In this document: piece by piece, positions 1 to 7,653 of the stretch
Numbering within the stretch: the first letter of the stretch is position 1
Layout of the letters: the number at the start of each line of letters is the position of its first letter
Assembly (NCBI RefSeq): GCF_000821085.1
Contig: NZ_CCXR01000001.1
Location: 1,819,001 to 1,883,000 of the forward strand
Source of the DNA: Bacillus sp. B-jedd
GTDB lineage: Bacteria > Bacillota > Bacilli > Bacillales > Cytobacillaceae
DNA: 64,000 bases
Reading direction: 5' to 3'
The notes under the pieces: generated by a model
What the model was told of the DNA's origin: nothing
The model's input: the letters and a program-made list of their open reading frames with translations, nothing else
The model's database searches: none
Translations under genes and position numbers: made by a program

Positions 1-15
1 GGAAAGGCAGGGCAC

Positions 16-654
16 ATGATGGCACAAGTATTATATATTACCGCGCATCCGCATGATGACACGGTATCTTACAGCATGGCGGTAGGGAAGGCGTTTATTG
101 ATGAATATCGGGAAGCAAATCCGGAAGATGAGGTCATTTATCTGGATTTATATAAGGAAGATATTCCCGAAATCGATGCCGATGTTTTTAGTGGCTGGGG
201 TAAACTCCGTTCAGGCTCGTCCTTTGATGATTTATCAGAGGAAGAAAAACGGAAAGTAAGAAGACTTAGTGACTTGACGGACCAATTTGTCGCTGCTGAT
301 AAATATGTGTTCGTGACACCTTTATGGAACTTTTCCTTCCCGCCGGTCATGAAAGCCTATATCGATTCCGTCTGTACCGCCGGCAAAACTTTCAAGTACA
401 CAGAAAAAGGGCCAATCGGGCTTTTGACAGACAAAAAAGCACTCCATATCCAGGCCCGCGGAGGCATCTATTCAGAAGGACCCGCGGCAGCCATGGAAAT
501 GGGCCACCGCTACATTGGCACCATCATGCAATTCTTCGGTGTCCCGTCCTTCCAAGGGCTCTTCGTCGAAGGTCACAACCAATTTCCCGACAAAGCCCAG
601 CAAATCAAACAAGACGCCATCGACCGGGCAAAAGACGTGGCAAAAAGTTTTTAA
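16..654 (+). CDS. azoR: FMN-dependent NADH-azoreductase (AzoR/AcpD family)
   Basis: A 212-residue flavodoxin-fold protein. The family uses FMN and NAD(P)H to reduce quinones and azo compounds by two electrons in the cytosol. Visible family signatures are the N-terminal beta strand with the phosphate-binding stretch TAHPHDD, the central [17 protein letters not shown] block that lines the FMN site, and the QARGG motif near residue 150. Length matches the usual 200-212. Two ATGs lie in tandem at 16 and 19 behind a purine-rich stretch at positions 1-12, so the exact start is uncertain by one codon. It is followed by a strong hairpin terminator and looks monocistronic. Family call is secure; the specific substrate is not visible. 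Confidence 0.9.
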   Translation: MMAQVLYITAHPHDDTVSYSMAVGKAFIDEYREANPEDEVIYLDLYKEDIPEIDADVFSGWGKLRSGSSFDDLSEEEKRKVRRLSDLTDQFVAADKYVFVTPLWNFSFPPVMKAYIDSVCTAGKTFKYTEKGPIGLLTDKKALHIQARGGIYSEGPAAAMEMGHRYIGTIMQFFGVPSFQGLFVEGHNQFPDKAQQIKQDAIDRAKDVAKSF

Positions 655-660
655 AGAAGC

Positions 661-708
661 AGGGGACGGTTCCAGTGCCTAATTGGCATTCGAATCGTCC
701 TCTTTTAT
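661..708 (+). terminator. Rho-independent terminator of the azoreductase gene
   Basis: Long imperfect stem with arms GGGGACGGTTCCAGTGCC and GGCATTCGAATCGTCC around a 5-nt loop, followed by TCTTTTAT. Almost every position pairs, with two wobbles and one mismatch, so it is longer than a minimal terminator. Confidence 0.75.
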
Positions 709-726
709 AATTAAATCTAATGCACT

Positions 727-755
727 TTGATAATGTTTATTGAATTTTCTTATGA
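727..755 (+). promoter_or_regulatory. Possible SigA promoter of the VOC gene
   Basis: TTGATA at 727-732, 17-bp spacer, TTATGA at 750-755, about 50 bases before the start codon. Only fair match to the consensus. Confidence 0.35.
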
Positions 756-807
756 CTCCTTTTCGCTTATACTTGAGATAAATTAGTATTCGAAAGGGGT
801 ATTTTTT

Positions 808-1176
808 ATGTCTTTTGCAATAAAGCGTATTGATCATGTCCAGATTGCGGCACCAAAAGGCAAGGAAACAGAGGCACGTGAATTTTACAGTGGTCTTTTA
901 GGTTTCGAGGAAATCGAAAAGCCGCCAGTATTAAAAGCGCGGGGCGGCGCCTGGTTCAGGTCTGGTGATGTACAAGTGCATATTGGAGTGGAAGAACCTT
1001 TTTCTCCGGCTAAAAAAGCCCATCCTGCCTTTGAGGTGAAAGGTCTTGAGGCGTTGAGGGAGCAGCTTAAAAAGAATGGCGTTCACGTCATTGATGATGA
1101 TAACCTCCCTGGCGCCACCAGGTTTTACGCATTTGATCCGTTTGGAAACCGGCTAGAATTCCTTCAATGGCAATAA
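808..1176 (+). CDS. VOC (glyoxalase/dioxygenase) superfamily protein
   Basis: A 122-residue protein of the vicinal-oxygen-chelate fold, with two beta-alpha-beta-beta-beta modules. The first module opens with IDHVQIAAP (candidate metal ligand His10), the middle has VQVHIGVE, and the C-terminus has FDPFGNRLEFLQ with a candidate Glu ligand, so the usual H/H/E set appears retained. The family covers glyoxalases, dioxygenases and fosfomycin or bleomycin resistance proteins, and the substrate cannot be read from the sequence. RBS AAAGGGG lies 9 bases before the ATG. It converges on the MFS gene with a shared terminator between them. Confidence 0.85.
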   Translation: MSFAIKRIDHVQIAAPKGKETEAREFYSGLLGFEEIEKPPVLKARGGAWFRSGDVQVHIGVEEPFSPAKKAHPAFEVKGLEALREQLKKNGVHVIDDDNLPGATRFYAFDPFGNRLEFLQWQ

Positions 1177-1214
1177 TGGCAAAAAGTTTTATTCCAAAAG
1201 CACCACGTAAATAA

Positions 1215-1252
1215 AAAAACCGGAATGGCTCGAGGAACCATCCCGGGTTTTT
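1215..1252. terminator. Bidirectional terminator between convergent genes
   Basis: Imperfect stem around AACCGGAATGG and CCATCCCGGGTT, preceded by an A run and followed by a T run, so it can serve the VOC gene (+) and the MFS gene (-). Confidence 0.7.
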
Positions 1253-1260
1253 TAGAGTCT

Positions 1261-2490
1261 CTAGATAATCTCCACTGCTTCACGTTTCCGTTCAAATTTA
1301 ACAGCAACGAGCAGGAAGGATAGGCCGGCAGCGAGCCTGACTGCGGATGTGATCGCCATAGCAGAAAACATGCCGAGCTGGCTGAGTAAATAAACACCGA
1401 ATTGCGGAGCGATAAATCCGATGATTGAAAGGACGAATTGATAATTTGCGATATACATAGACCTATTCGTTTCAGGCGCGGCTTTTAATAGCTGGTTGAA
1501 CAGAAGGAGATTCGTTCCCGACACAAACAGGCCAATCCAGAGGTTCAGAGCTGTCAAATAATATAAGTTCGTCGATAAGATCGTCAGGATGGGCGCAGTG
1601 GCCATCCCCGCAGCTGCGACAAACAATCCCATCGTATTCCCGTATTTATCTGCGGCTCTGGCCCACCATTTCATGCTAATAATTTGCGCAAGCTGGTTAG
1701 TAACAGAGAAAAAGCTGAACCAAAGGGCAGTCGCATTCGCTTCCCTGATATGATAGATGCTGAACAACGACCAGGCCATCTGGGCGCCAAAATTAAACAG
1801 AACCGCGCAAACGATAAAAGCCAGGTAAGGCTTGTGGCGCAAAACGTCTAGCGAAAACCTTCGTTTCTGTGGCTTTTTTTGCCCACTCACCCTGATATTC
1901 CTGCCATCTTCATGTTTGTATAAATAGTAAACTTCGACTATGGCAAAAAGAAAACCTACCCCTAGCAAGATCTGAAAAGGGAAAGCATTACTTTTATCAA
2001 ATTGCTGCAAATAAAAGCCTGTCAGGAAGGTAAGGGCCATCGCAGCCGCTGTCATCCACTGGTTTCGCGTACTGAAAAAGGCGCCTCTTCTTTTTTCCGG
2101 GATAAGATCGGCAATCAGTGTCTGCCATGATAAACCCGCCAAGGCTCCCGGAAAGTTGAGGGCGGCGATAAGGAAGACGAGAACCCATGGGGCAATACTT
2201 GAATTCAGGAAAGGGATGAATAAAATCAGCATAAACATGAACCTCGTCGCAAAGGTAGTCAGGACGGCGAAATTCTTTTTGTTTTTTTCCTTATTTAGCC
2301 AAACAGCACCTGGAATAAGGGCGAGCATCCCGACGATGGATGGAAGTGAAGTAATCATCCCCATCTGCTCATTCGTTGCCCCTAAAACGCTTAATGCGAA
2401 AAGGGGGATATATCCATTAACAGCGGTTGTTGAGAAGGTTGAAGCAAGGCCATGATAGAGGCTGATTCTTTCCGTTTGATTATGTTTCAA
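1261..2490 (-). CDS. MFS transporter
   Basis: Major facilitator superfamily membrane carrier of about 409 residues with roughly twelve hydrophobic segments. The cytoplasmic loop after helix 2 is short (AVWLNKEKNKKN), and a long basic central loop (KHEDGRNIRVSGQKKPQKRR) separates the two six-helix halves. I place the start at the TTG at 2490 (protein LKHNQTERISLYHG), which has ATGGAG 9-10 bases upstream. The reading frame stays open to 2556, but that longer form adds a basic N-terminus without a good RBS. Substrate is unknown. It is the only gene between two terminators. Confidence 0.82.
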   Translation of the reverse strand: MKHNQTERISLYHGLASTFSTTAVNGYIPLFALSVLGATNEQMGMITSLPSIVGMLALIPGAVWLNKEKNKKNFAVLTTFATRFMFMLILFIPFLNSSIAPWVLVFLIAALNFPGALAGLSWQTLIADLIPEKRRGAFFSTRNQWMTAAAMALTFLTGFYLQQFDKSNAFPFQILLGVGFLFAIVEVYYLYKHEDGRNIRVSGQKKPQKRRFSLDVLRHKPYLAFIVCAVLFNFGAQMAWSLFSIYHIREANATALWFSFFSVTNQLAQIISMKWWARAADKYGNTMGLFVAAAGMATAPILTILSTNLYYLTALNLWIGLFVSGTNLLLFNQLLKAAPETNRSMYIANYQFVLSIIGFIAPQFGVYLLSQLGMFSAMAITSAVRLAAGLSFLLVAVKFERKREAVEII

Positions 2491-2659
2491 TCTCGTTGAT
2501 CTCCATTCGTTTTTAGTCACGAAACGGATTGTATAATGCCGCTTTTTGAAAAGCAATACAAGCGGAAAAAAACAGTTAAATCTTCATGCGTTCTGCTTTG
2601 AGAACGTATGTAAATATGCTTAAAAAGTATGATCAATTATTGAACATGCTTTAGGCAAA

Positions 2660-2692
2660 AGGGAAAACCCTTCCTTTCGGGAAGGAAGGGTT
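2660..2692 (-). terminator. Terminator of the NADH dehydrogenase gene
   Basis: Perfect 11-bp stem AACCCTTCCTT / AAGGAAGGGTT with a 5-nt loop at 2666-2692. On the minus strand it runs into TTTTCCC. It sits about 115 bases past the stop codon. Confidence 0.65.
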
Positions 2693-2806
2693 GGGGGATA
2701 CATCCAAAGCGGCCCGGAAGGAGAATGGGGGAAGGCCGCCTTAGATGGAACGAATATTTCTAGATATATAACAGGCTGGTTTGTTGGGGGAACATCCCGG
2801 CCATTG

Positions 2807-4045
2807 TTAATTGGTTGATTGTTGTTGCTTTCTTGCCACTTTGATCGGTTCCTGTTTAACAAAAACCGTCTGTTTTAGAATAAGGGAAGGGCCGCCAAGA
2901 ACGAATAAATAGCGGTTTTCAATAACCCTTTTCATGATGGCCGCAAACCAGCCGGACATCCTGAAGCTGCCTACCTTGCCGACCGCGGTTTTGTCGCCGA
3001 TAGAAGCGACCGAACCTTTGTGATGGTATTCAAACGTTTTTAAATCTGTTCTCCTGATCAAAGAAACGATATTTTGCCCGCATATATCCGCCTGCTGCAT
3101 GGCAACCTGCGCGGTTGGAGGCAGGGCGGTTTTTTCATCCTTCATGAACAAGGCGCAATCGCCGATGCAAAAGATATTATCGAATCCTTTTACTCTAAGG
3201 TCTTTTTCAACCGGCACTTTGCCACGGACAAGCGGAAGCCCGAATTTCTCCAGAATGGAGTTTGCCTTCACTCCGCATGACCAGATTAATGTCCGGCAAG
3301 GCAAATTCACTCCGCCTTCAAGCTGGATCGATTCCTCAGTACAAGAAAGTATCTTTGTGGACGTAAGAATCTCTATTTGATGCTTTTCCATGATTTTCGA
3401 TGTATAGGCAATCAGCTCTTCACCTAAGAAAGGAATAAGTGAATCAGCTGCTTCAATACCAACGATTTTCACTTTTTCAAAAGGTACTTCGTATTCCTTG
3501 CATAGCCGGGGAAGTCCTTCAGCAAGCTCGCCGAGCATTTCAATTCCGGTGAAGCCGCCGCCCGCAACAGCGAATGTAAGTCTTGAAGGGTCTCCATCTT
3601 CCTTGTAGAGAGACAACTGTTTGATGATTTGATGGTGGATTGCCTTGGAACTGCGGAAACTTCTGATTTCAAATGCGTGCTCCCTGATTCCTGGTATTCC
3701 AAAAGTAGCTACTTCAAATCCCAATGAAATAACGAGGTAATCATAGGGAATTTCATCACCTGATTCAAGCTGGACCACCTGTTGGGCAGAATCTACATTC
3801 GTAACTGCGCCTACTATGAAAGACGTTTTTTGATTGTCTATCAGGCAGGGAATGGATAATGCAATCTTCCTGTCACATGCTGTGCCAACTCCGACTTTAT
3901 GTAATTGAGTTGTGATGTAATGGTATTCATGTTTATTGATGAGGGTAATATTCGCCTCTCCACCCCGCAAAATTTTTTCTATTTTCTTAGTGGTTATGAG
4001 GCCGCCGTAGCCTGCTCCGAGAATCACAATATTTGGTTTCCGCAT
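2807..4045 (-). CDS. Type II NADH dehydrogenase (NDH-2, YumB/Ndh-like)
   Basis: A 412-residue FAD flavoprotein that transfers electrons from NADH to menaquinone without pumping protons, at the cytoplasmic face of the membrane. The N-terminal Rossmann motif GAGYGG (residues 11-16) binds FAD. A second dinucleotide motif AGGGFTGIEMLGELAE (near 160-175) binds NADH. The FAD-binding GDCALF and the quinone-site PPTAQVAMQQ motif follow. The C-terminal stretch with KRVIENRYLF and hydrophobic residues is the usual membrane-contact region. Length matches the family (about 400). Its upstream region carries two TGTGA-N6-TCACA palindromes immediately downstream of a good promoter, implying redox control by Rex or oxygen control by Fnr. 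Confidence 0.92.
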   Translation of the reverse strand: MRKPNIVILGAGYGGLITTKKIEKILRGGEANITLINKHEYHYITTQLHKVGVGTACDRKIALSIPCLIDNQKTSFIVGAVTNVDSAQQVVQLESGDEIPYDYLVISLGFEVATFGIPGIREHAFEIRSFRSSKAIHHQIIKQLSLYKEDGDPSRLTFAVAGGGFTGIEMLGELAEGLPRLCKEYEVPFEKVKIVGIEAADSLIPFLGEELIAYTSKIMEKHQIEILTSTKILSCTEESIQLEGGVNLPCRTLIWSCGVKANSILEKFGLPLVRGKVPVEKDLRVKGFDNIFCIGDCALFMKDEKTALPPTAQVAMQQADICGQNIVSLIRRTDLKTFEYHHKGSVASIGDKTAVGKVGSFRMSGWFAAIMKRVIENRYLFVLGGPSLILKQTVFVKQEPIKVARKQQQSTN

Positions 4046-4076
4046 TATTCATCCGCTCCCATAATATCTGCTATTC

Positions 4077-4092
4077 TGTGAATTTTTTCACA
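4077..4092. promoter_or_regulatory. Rex/Fnr-type operator, proximal copy
   Basis: TGTGA-ATTTTT-TCACA, a perfect 5-6-5 palindrome, 32 bases upstream of the NADH dehydrogenase start. It fits both the Fnr/Crp pattern TGTGA-N6-TCACA and the Rex pattern TTGTGAA-N4-TTCACAA (one end base differs on each side). Confidence 0.7.
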
Positions 4093-4125
4093 TTCATATC
4101 TAAAAAAATAAACCGTTCTTCTATA

Positions 4126-4141
4126 TGTGAATTATTTCACA
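4126..4141. promoter_or_regulatory. Rex/Fnr-type operator, distal copy
   Basis: TGTGA-ATTATT-TCACA, flanked by A and T. Its centre is 49 bp from that of the proximal copy. It lies just downstream of the candidate -10 of the minus-strand promoter, a position expected for repression. Confidence 0.72.
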
Positions 4142-4155
4142 TTATTTATAGTTAT

Positions 4156-4184
4156 AGATTAAACCACTTTAAATAATTTGACAA
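4156..4184 (-). promoter_or_regulatory. SigA promoter of the NADH dehydrogenase gene
   Basis: On the minus strand TTGTCA (4184-4179), 17-bp spacer, TAATCT (4161-4156). Transcription would start just before or inside the distal operator. Confidence 0.55.
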
Positions 4185-4207
4185 GACCTTTTTTGCTTTT
4201 TTAACAT
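4178..4207 (+). promoter_or_regulatory. Possible SigA promoter of the secreted-protein gene
   Basis: TTGACA at 4178-4183, 18-bp spacer, TAACAT at 4202-4207. Its -35 overlaps the -35 of the divergent promoter base for base, so the two polymerases would compete. Confidence 0.5.
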
Positions 4208-4273
4208 ATTTACACAATTCCTGGGGAGAGTAGTAAGCAGATGTTTTGCCAAAAATGTATTGGAGGGATTTTT

Positions 4274-4837
4274 ATGTTCCGTTTAATGACTGGGCTCGTG
4301 CTCTTTTTACTGATCATTCCTGGGTTTGCCGCGGCAAACGGTACTTTTGAAAATAGCCGCCCAAATGTGATCGATGCATCCAAGTGTGGAAAGGGAAGCT
4401 GTGGCCATTACGAGGTCCACCGGGAGCTCAAAGAAGCAGAAATCCTTACATGGGTTGAGAAATTTACACCCGAGCAGGCAGCGGAGTGGAAAGCGATGTT
4501 TGTTGAACGAAAAGGGCTGGAGGCAAAGTGGCTTAGTCCGGAGATGAAGGATAAGCGAGAGGCCTGGAAAAAAGAACGGGTTAAAAGGCTTGCGGAAATT
4601 AAAGAATTAAAAAAACAATGGGCAGAAGGAAAAATGACGAGGGAAGAATATGTGGAACAAGCATATGAAAAAATGAAACGCGGTAATGAGAAGGCAATGA
4701 GAGGGCATGCGATTTACTTCAGGATTAAGGAAGCGGTAGAGAATAATGATGCGAAGGAAGCAGGCAGCCTATTGAATGAACTGCTGGAATTCCACAGGCA
4801 GCATAATGAAAAATTAAAAGCAAGGATCGAAAAATAA
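4274..4837 (+). CDS. Secreted, charged helical protein of unknown function
   Basis: I do not recognise a family. The start is the ATG at 4274, which has TGGAGGGA 5-6 bases upstream; the upstream in-frame ATG at 4241 has no good RBS. The 187-residue product opens with a signal peptide (MFRLMTGLVLFLLIIPGFAA, cleavage near AAA/N). A short motif with two cysteines, CGKGSCGHYE, follows. The rest is almost entirely Lys/Glu-rich and predicted helical or coiled coil. Because it lacks a lipobox it should be exported rather than lipid-anchored. It is divergent from the NADH dehydrogenase gene and shares its regulatory gap, so it may respond to the same signal. Confidence 0.7.
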   Translation: MFRLMTGLVLFLLIIPGFAAANGTFENSRPNVIDASKCGKGSCGHYEVHRELKEAEILTWVEKFTPEQAAEWKAMFVERKGLEAKWLSPEMKDKREAWKKERVKRLAEIKELKKQWAEGKMTREEYVEQAYEKMKRGNEKAMRGHAIYFRIKEAVENNDAKEAGSLLNELLEFHRQHNEKLKARIEK

Positions 4838-4873
4838 GCCGGTTTGCCTTTAAATAGGCGAACCGGCTTTTTA
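4838..4873 (+). terminator. Terminator of the secreted-protein gene
   Basis: Stem GCCGGTTTGCC / GGCGAACCGGC with loop TTTAAATA and a T run, directly after the stop codon. Confidence 0.85.
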
Positions 4874-4877
4874 TAAT

Positions 4878-5190
4878 TGTTGAAGAGGGTATTTAAATGG
4901 AATGCCGGCAACTTGTTTATACGAATAATTCTGCCTTTCATAGCCGCCATTTGCCGGTTCGAAAATAATTTTATTGCAAAATCTTGATTGTTCAAAAGAT
5001 GAGTAGCCGATCACTGAGGCATATCGTTGCACGCTATGGCGGCTTCCTGCTCTGACTGAAAATGACAGTTTTATAGCAATTCCTCCCCATTCCAGGCACG
5101 TCCCTAAATAGTTTACCTGGTAGTTTTCGAATGATAGCTAATGACAGCGGTTTCCCATCTTGTTCTCTTTTCCCCATTTAAAAAAGAAAA
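4878..5190. other. Intergenic stretch, nothing recognised
   Basis: About 300 bases with no coding signal backed by an RBS on either strand and no repeat shared with the rest of the window. Confidence 0.5.
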
Positions 5191-5222
5191 AACCGAAAAA
5201 CTTGTAGTTTTTCGTTTTTTTT
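5191..5222. terminator. Bidirectional terminator downstream of the small minus-strand gene
   Basis: Perfect stem CGAAAAAC-TTGTA-GTTTTTCG (5194-5214), with an A run on the left and eight Ts on the right. It serves the minus-strand gene ending at 5239. Confidence 0.75.
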
Positions 5223-5238
5223 CCGGACGCTTCTATAT

Positions 5239-5484
5239 TTAAAGAGGTTTTTCTGAGTAAGCTTCAAGCGCATATTTAATTGCGGCCGCCGCCTGGTCGG
5301 CTTGCGTATAGTCAGAAACAATCTGGCATTCGAGCTTCGTAACCTGAAAGAGTTTCAATTCCCTTGAATACCTCAGGGAAAGAAGCCTCCGGTCTTCCAG
5401 TGTGAATACATGAGTGACATCTGATCCAATATAGGGAACTTCTTTCAGTTCCTCGGCCATGTGACGAATTTGTGCAACTTCCAT
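5239..5484 (-). CDS. Small conserved-looking protein, function unknown
   Basis: Product of 81 residues starting at the ATG at 5484, which has AAAGGGG 9 bases upstream. An in-frame TTG at 5493 is too close to that RBS to be used. The sequence alternates short beta-like segments (THVFTLEDRRLLSLRYSREL) with a C-terminal Ala-rich helix (QAAAAIKYALEAYS). The layout recalls small YkuJ-type proteins, but I cannot assign a family. Hydrophilic, no signal peptide, so cytosolic. Confidence 0.6.
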   Translation of the reverse strand: MEVAQIRHMAEELKEVPYIGSDVTHVFTLEDRRLLSLRYSRELKLFQVTKLECQIVSDYTQADQAAAAIKYALEAYSEKPL

Positions 5485-5493
5485 TTGTCCCAA

Positions 5494-5910
5494 CCCCTTT
5501 TCCTTTGATCTCCAAAAACCCTTGGCAAACCGGTTGGAAATAAATCAACAATGGCCTCCGAACTTGTCTTCACTCCCATCATAACAGAGTACGACTGTGA
5601 TCCGGGTGCTGTGGCTCAATCTTAATAAAAGTAAAGTGATTGTAACCCCAAAAAACAGTTCGTATACGATTAGATTCGCTCAAAAAGACAAAAGCTGCCG
5701 TAGGAATAAGTTGGCAGCCGATTCTAAAGTTGATGAAATTTTAGTATTCTACTTCATTATACAGCATTTATAGTAAAAATCCAATAAAAATTGTTAGAAG
5801 AGTTTGAATTTACGTATTTCCCAACTCCTATTGACCCATGAATATAAGCGCTTAGAGAGGGTATAAAGTAATACTTAGTTAAAGACATTTTTGAGACAAG
5901 GTGTGGTTTT
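5494..5910. other. Intergenic region upstream of the SGNH hydrolase
   Basis: No gene seen. It contains an inverted repeat GCTGCC/GGCAGC near 5693-5718 that on the minus strand is followed by TTTTGTCTTTTT, and a weak catabolite-responsive-element match at 5843-5856. The role of the hairpin is unclear because no minus-strand gene lies directly upstream. Confidence 0.4.
5843..5856. promoter_or_regulatory. Weak cre-like site (CcpA)
   Basis: TATAAGCGCTTAGA matches 12 of 14 positions of the palindrome TGTAAGCGCTTACA. It lies 55 bases before the SGNH hydrolase start. Confidence 0.35.
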
Positions 5911-6639
5911 ATGAAGTTTAGAAGGTTTTTAGTCGTAGGGATTATCTTTATTGGTATTGCAGTTACCGCTTATGCAGTCTATGCCAACTATGGGAAGGAT
6001 CGCGGCAGCGAGTCATTTATTATGGCGTTTGGCGATTCTCTGACATACGGCCAAGGGGACAGGAAAGAGCAAGGATACGTTGGGAAGCTTGAAAGGGAGC
6101 TCAATAAAAAGTACCCGGAAAGAAAATTCATCGTTGAAAATCATGGCGTGAAGGGGCGGGAATCCGCCGGAGTTCTCAAGGAACTGGCCATTCCAAGCAC
6201 AGCGGTTAAATTAAAAAAAGCGGATTATTTTATTTTATATATTGGAACAAATGATCTCATCAACAGTAACGGGGGCAATTTGAAAAAAATTGATAAGGCA
6301 AGGATCGAGAAGGGGAAAGAGCGATATTTTCGGAATGTCAAAATGATTCTCGACATCCTTAGAAAATCCAACTCGGAAGCGCCGATTCTCGTTATTGGGC
6401 TTTACAATCCTTTTCCTGAAGGAGGAGACAAGATTGAGCCTCTGTTTGACGAATGGAACAAAGCGACAATCGAACTCCTGAAATCAGAGCGGAACGTCAC
6501 CTATATTCCGACAAATGATTTGTTCAAAGGAAAAGAAAAAAAGCAGTATTTTAGTGACGCCCTGCATTTAAACAAGAATGGATATGAATTGCTTGAGGAA
6601 AGAATTTTGCAGGAATACTCATTTGGAAATAATAAATAA
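5911..6639 (+). CDS. Membrane-anchored SGNH/GDSL-family lipase or esterase
   Basis: A 242-residue hydrolase attached or exported through an N-terminal hydrophobic segment (residues 6-24). The SGNH blocks are all present: GDSLTYG with nucleophile Ser43, Gly and Asn oxyanion positions (NHGVKG near 77-82, GTND at 112-115) and the catalytic dyad in SDALHLNKNGY (Asp216, His219). The family deacylates lipids, sugars or cell-wall acetyl groups, and the true substrate is not visible. It resembles B. subtilis YpmR in size and layout. The next gene, an M15 peptidase, begins 64 bases later without a terminator, so the two probably form a cell-surface operon. Confidence 0.85.
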   Translation: MKFRRFLVVGIIFIGIAVTAYAVYANYGKDRGSESFIMAFGDSLTYGQGDRKEQGYVGKLERELNKKYPERKFIVENHGVKGRESAGVLKELAIPSTAVKLKKADYFILYIGTNDLINSNGGNLKKIDKARIEKGKERYFRNVKMILDILRKSNSEAPILVIGLYNPFPEGGDKIEPLFDEWNKATIELLKSERNVTYIPTNDLFKGKEKKQYFSDALHLNKNGYELLEERILQEYSFGNNK

Positions 6640-6703
6640 TTTGATTCCAGGCAAGTAAAACGTAAAATAGAAGTATAAAACGACACTTGTACTGGAGAAG
6701 ACA

Positions 6704-7249
6704 ATGAAATTTGCTAAGAAAATTGCGGCCGTCGCTTCCGTTGCGGCGGTTTTGCTTTTAATCTGGAGAGCACTTGGCTACCCGGGGTTTGACGATGGCA
6801 AGGACGCACCGATGCCGACAGGGTTGCATCCTGTTGTTGCTGAAAAGGCGGGCGAGCTAATTAGGATTGCCGCCGAAAAGGGGATCACCATTCAGTTGGT
6901 GGAAGATTTCCGAAGCATTGAATCCCAAAATCAATTATTTGCAAAAGGCCGTACCGAGCCGGGGAATATTGTCACGTACGCTCAAGGTGGGGAATCTTAC
7001 CATAATTATGGGCTTGCGGTCGATTTTGCTTTGAAGGGGCCCAACGGCAGCCTTATATGGGACCGGAGTTATGATATGAATGGAAACAGCAAGGGAGATT
7101 GGGGAGAAGTGGCTTCAATCGCTAAAAGTCTTGGTTTTGAGTGGGGCGGGGACTGGGAAAACTTTAAAGATTATCCCCACCTCCAGATGTCTTTCGGCCT
7201 TTCCATTAGCGACTTGCAGCGTGGCAAAAGGCCGCCGGGCAGCCAGTAG
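6704..7249 (+). CDS. M15 family peptidoglycan peptidase (CwlK/VanY-like)
   Basis: A 181-residue exported zinc peptidase with an N-terminal membrane segment (residues 5-22). The M15C zinc ligands are visible as His100 and Asp107 in SYHNYGLAVDF and His159 in DYPHLQM. Asp68-Arg70 lies in the conserved EDFRS block. In B. subtilis the close family member CwlK cuts L-Ala-D-Glu bonds in the peptidoglycan stem, while other relatives are D,D-carboxypeptidases; which applies here is not decidable by eye. Probably cotranscribed with the upstream SGNH hydrolase. A strong terminator follows. Confidence 0.85.
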   Translation: MKFAKKIAAVASVAAVLLLIWRALGYPGFDDGKDAPMPTGLHPVVAEKAGELIRIAAEKGITIQLVEDFRSIESQNQLFAKGRTEPGNIVTYAQGGESYHNYGLAVDFALKGPNGSLIWDRSYDMNGNSKGDWGEVASIAKSLGFEWGGDWENFKDYPHLQMSFGLSISDLQRGKRPPGSQ

Positions 7250-7274
7250 CGAAACAGTTTCCAACATGGACAAG

Positions 7275-7313
7275 AGAACAGCCGCGCATTTTACAGGGCG
7301 GCTGTTCTTTTTA
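7275..7313 (+). terminator. Terminator of the SGNH/M15 operon
   Basis: Stem AGAACAGCCGC / GCGGCTGTTCT followed by TTTT. Confidence 0.85.
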
Positions 7314-7318
7314 GGATA

Positions 7319-7519
7319 TTATCTCGTTTTATCAATCGTATTATTAAATTCGCTGGCAAGCTTTTCTTTCGCTCCGCCATACTTTTCCTTTAAAGTACCT
7401 TTGCCTTTGTCGATGTTACCTTCTGCCTCAAGCGATTCGTTTCCGGAAACTTTCCCCGCGGCCCGTTTCGCTTCTCCTTTTAGCTGATCCCATGTGCCTT
7501 TAGATTCTTCATTATTCAT
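7319..7519 (-). CDS. csbD: CsbD-family general stress protein
   Basis: A 66-residue, highly charged, cysteine-free protein with the CsbD signature (KGTWDQLKGEAKRAAGKV, followed by GNIDKGKGTLKEKYG). In B. subtilis csbD is a member of the SigB general stress regulon; its biochemical role is unknown. RBS AAAGGAGG lies before the ATG at 7519. A near-perfect SigB promoter sits 40 bases upstream, which supports the same regulation here. Monocistronic. Confidence 0.9.
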   Translation of the reverse strand: MNNEESKGTWDQLKGEAKRAAGKVSGNESLEAEGNIDKGKGTLKEKYGGAKEKLASEFNNTIDKTR

Positions 7520-7558
7520 TGTTGCAGCCTCCTTTGTTTATTCTGGCTTTACTTTTCT

Positions 7559-7583
7559 TTACCCTTTTAAGCAAAAATAAAAC
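7559..7583 (-). promoter_or_regulatory. SigB-type promoter of csbD
   Basis: On the minus strand GTTTTA, 13-bp spacer, GGGTAA. Compared with the B. subtilis SigB consensus GTTTAA-N12-15-GGGTAT this has one mismatch in each hexamer at most. The -35 hexamer overlaps the 3' arm of the preceding terminator. Confidence 0.75.
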
Positions 7584-7608
7584 CGATCCAGAAAAGGACC
7601 GGTTTTTT
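7580..7608 (-). terminator. Terminator of the DAACS symporter gene
   Basis: Stem ACCGGTCC / GGATCGGT (one mismatch) with loop TTTTCT, followed on the minus strand by TTTTATTTTT. Confidence 0.65.
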
Positions 7609-7653
7609 TGGTCAGAACTTTGCTTTGCCAAAGAGTAAATGAAACAGGGCACT

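Noticed and set aside
5693..5718. Minus-strand terminator GCTGCC/GGCAGC with T-rich tail
   Set aside because: No minus-strand gene lies upstream to use it, and the loop is long, so I kept it only as a note on the gap.
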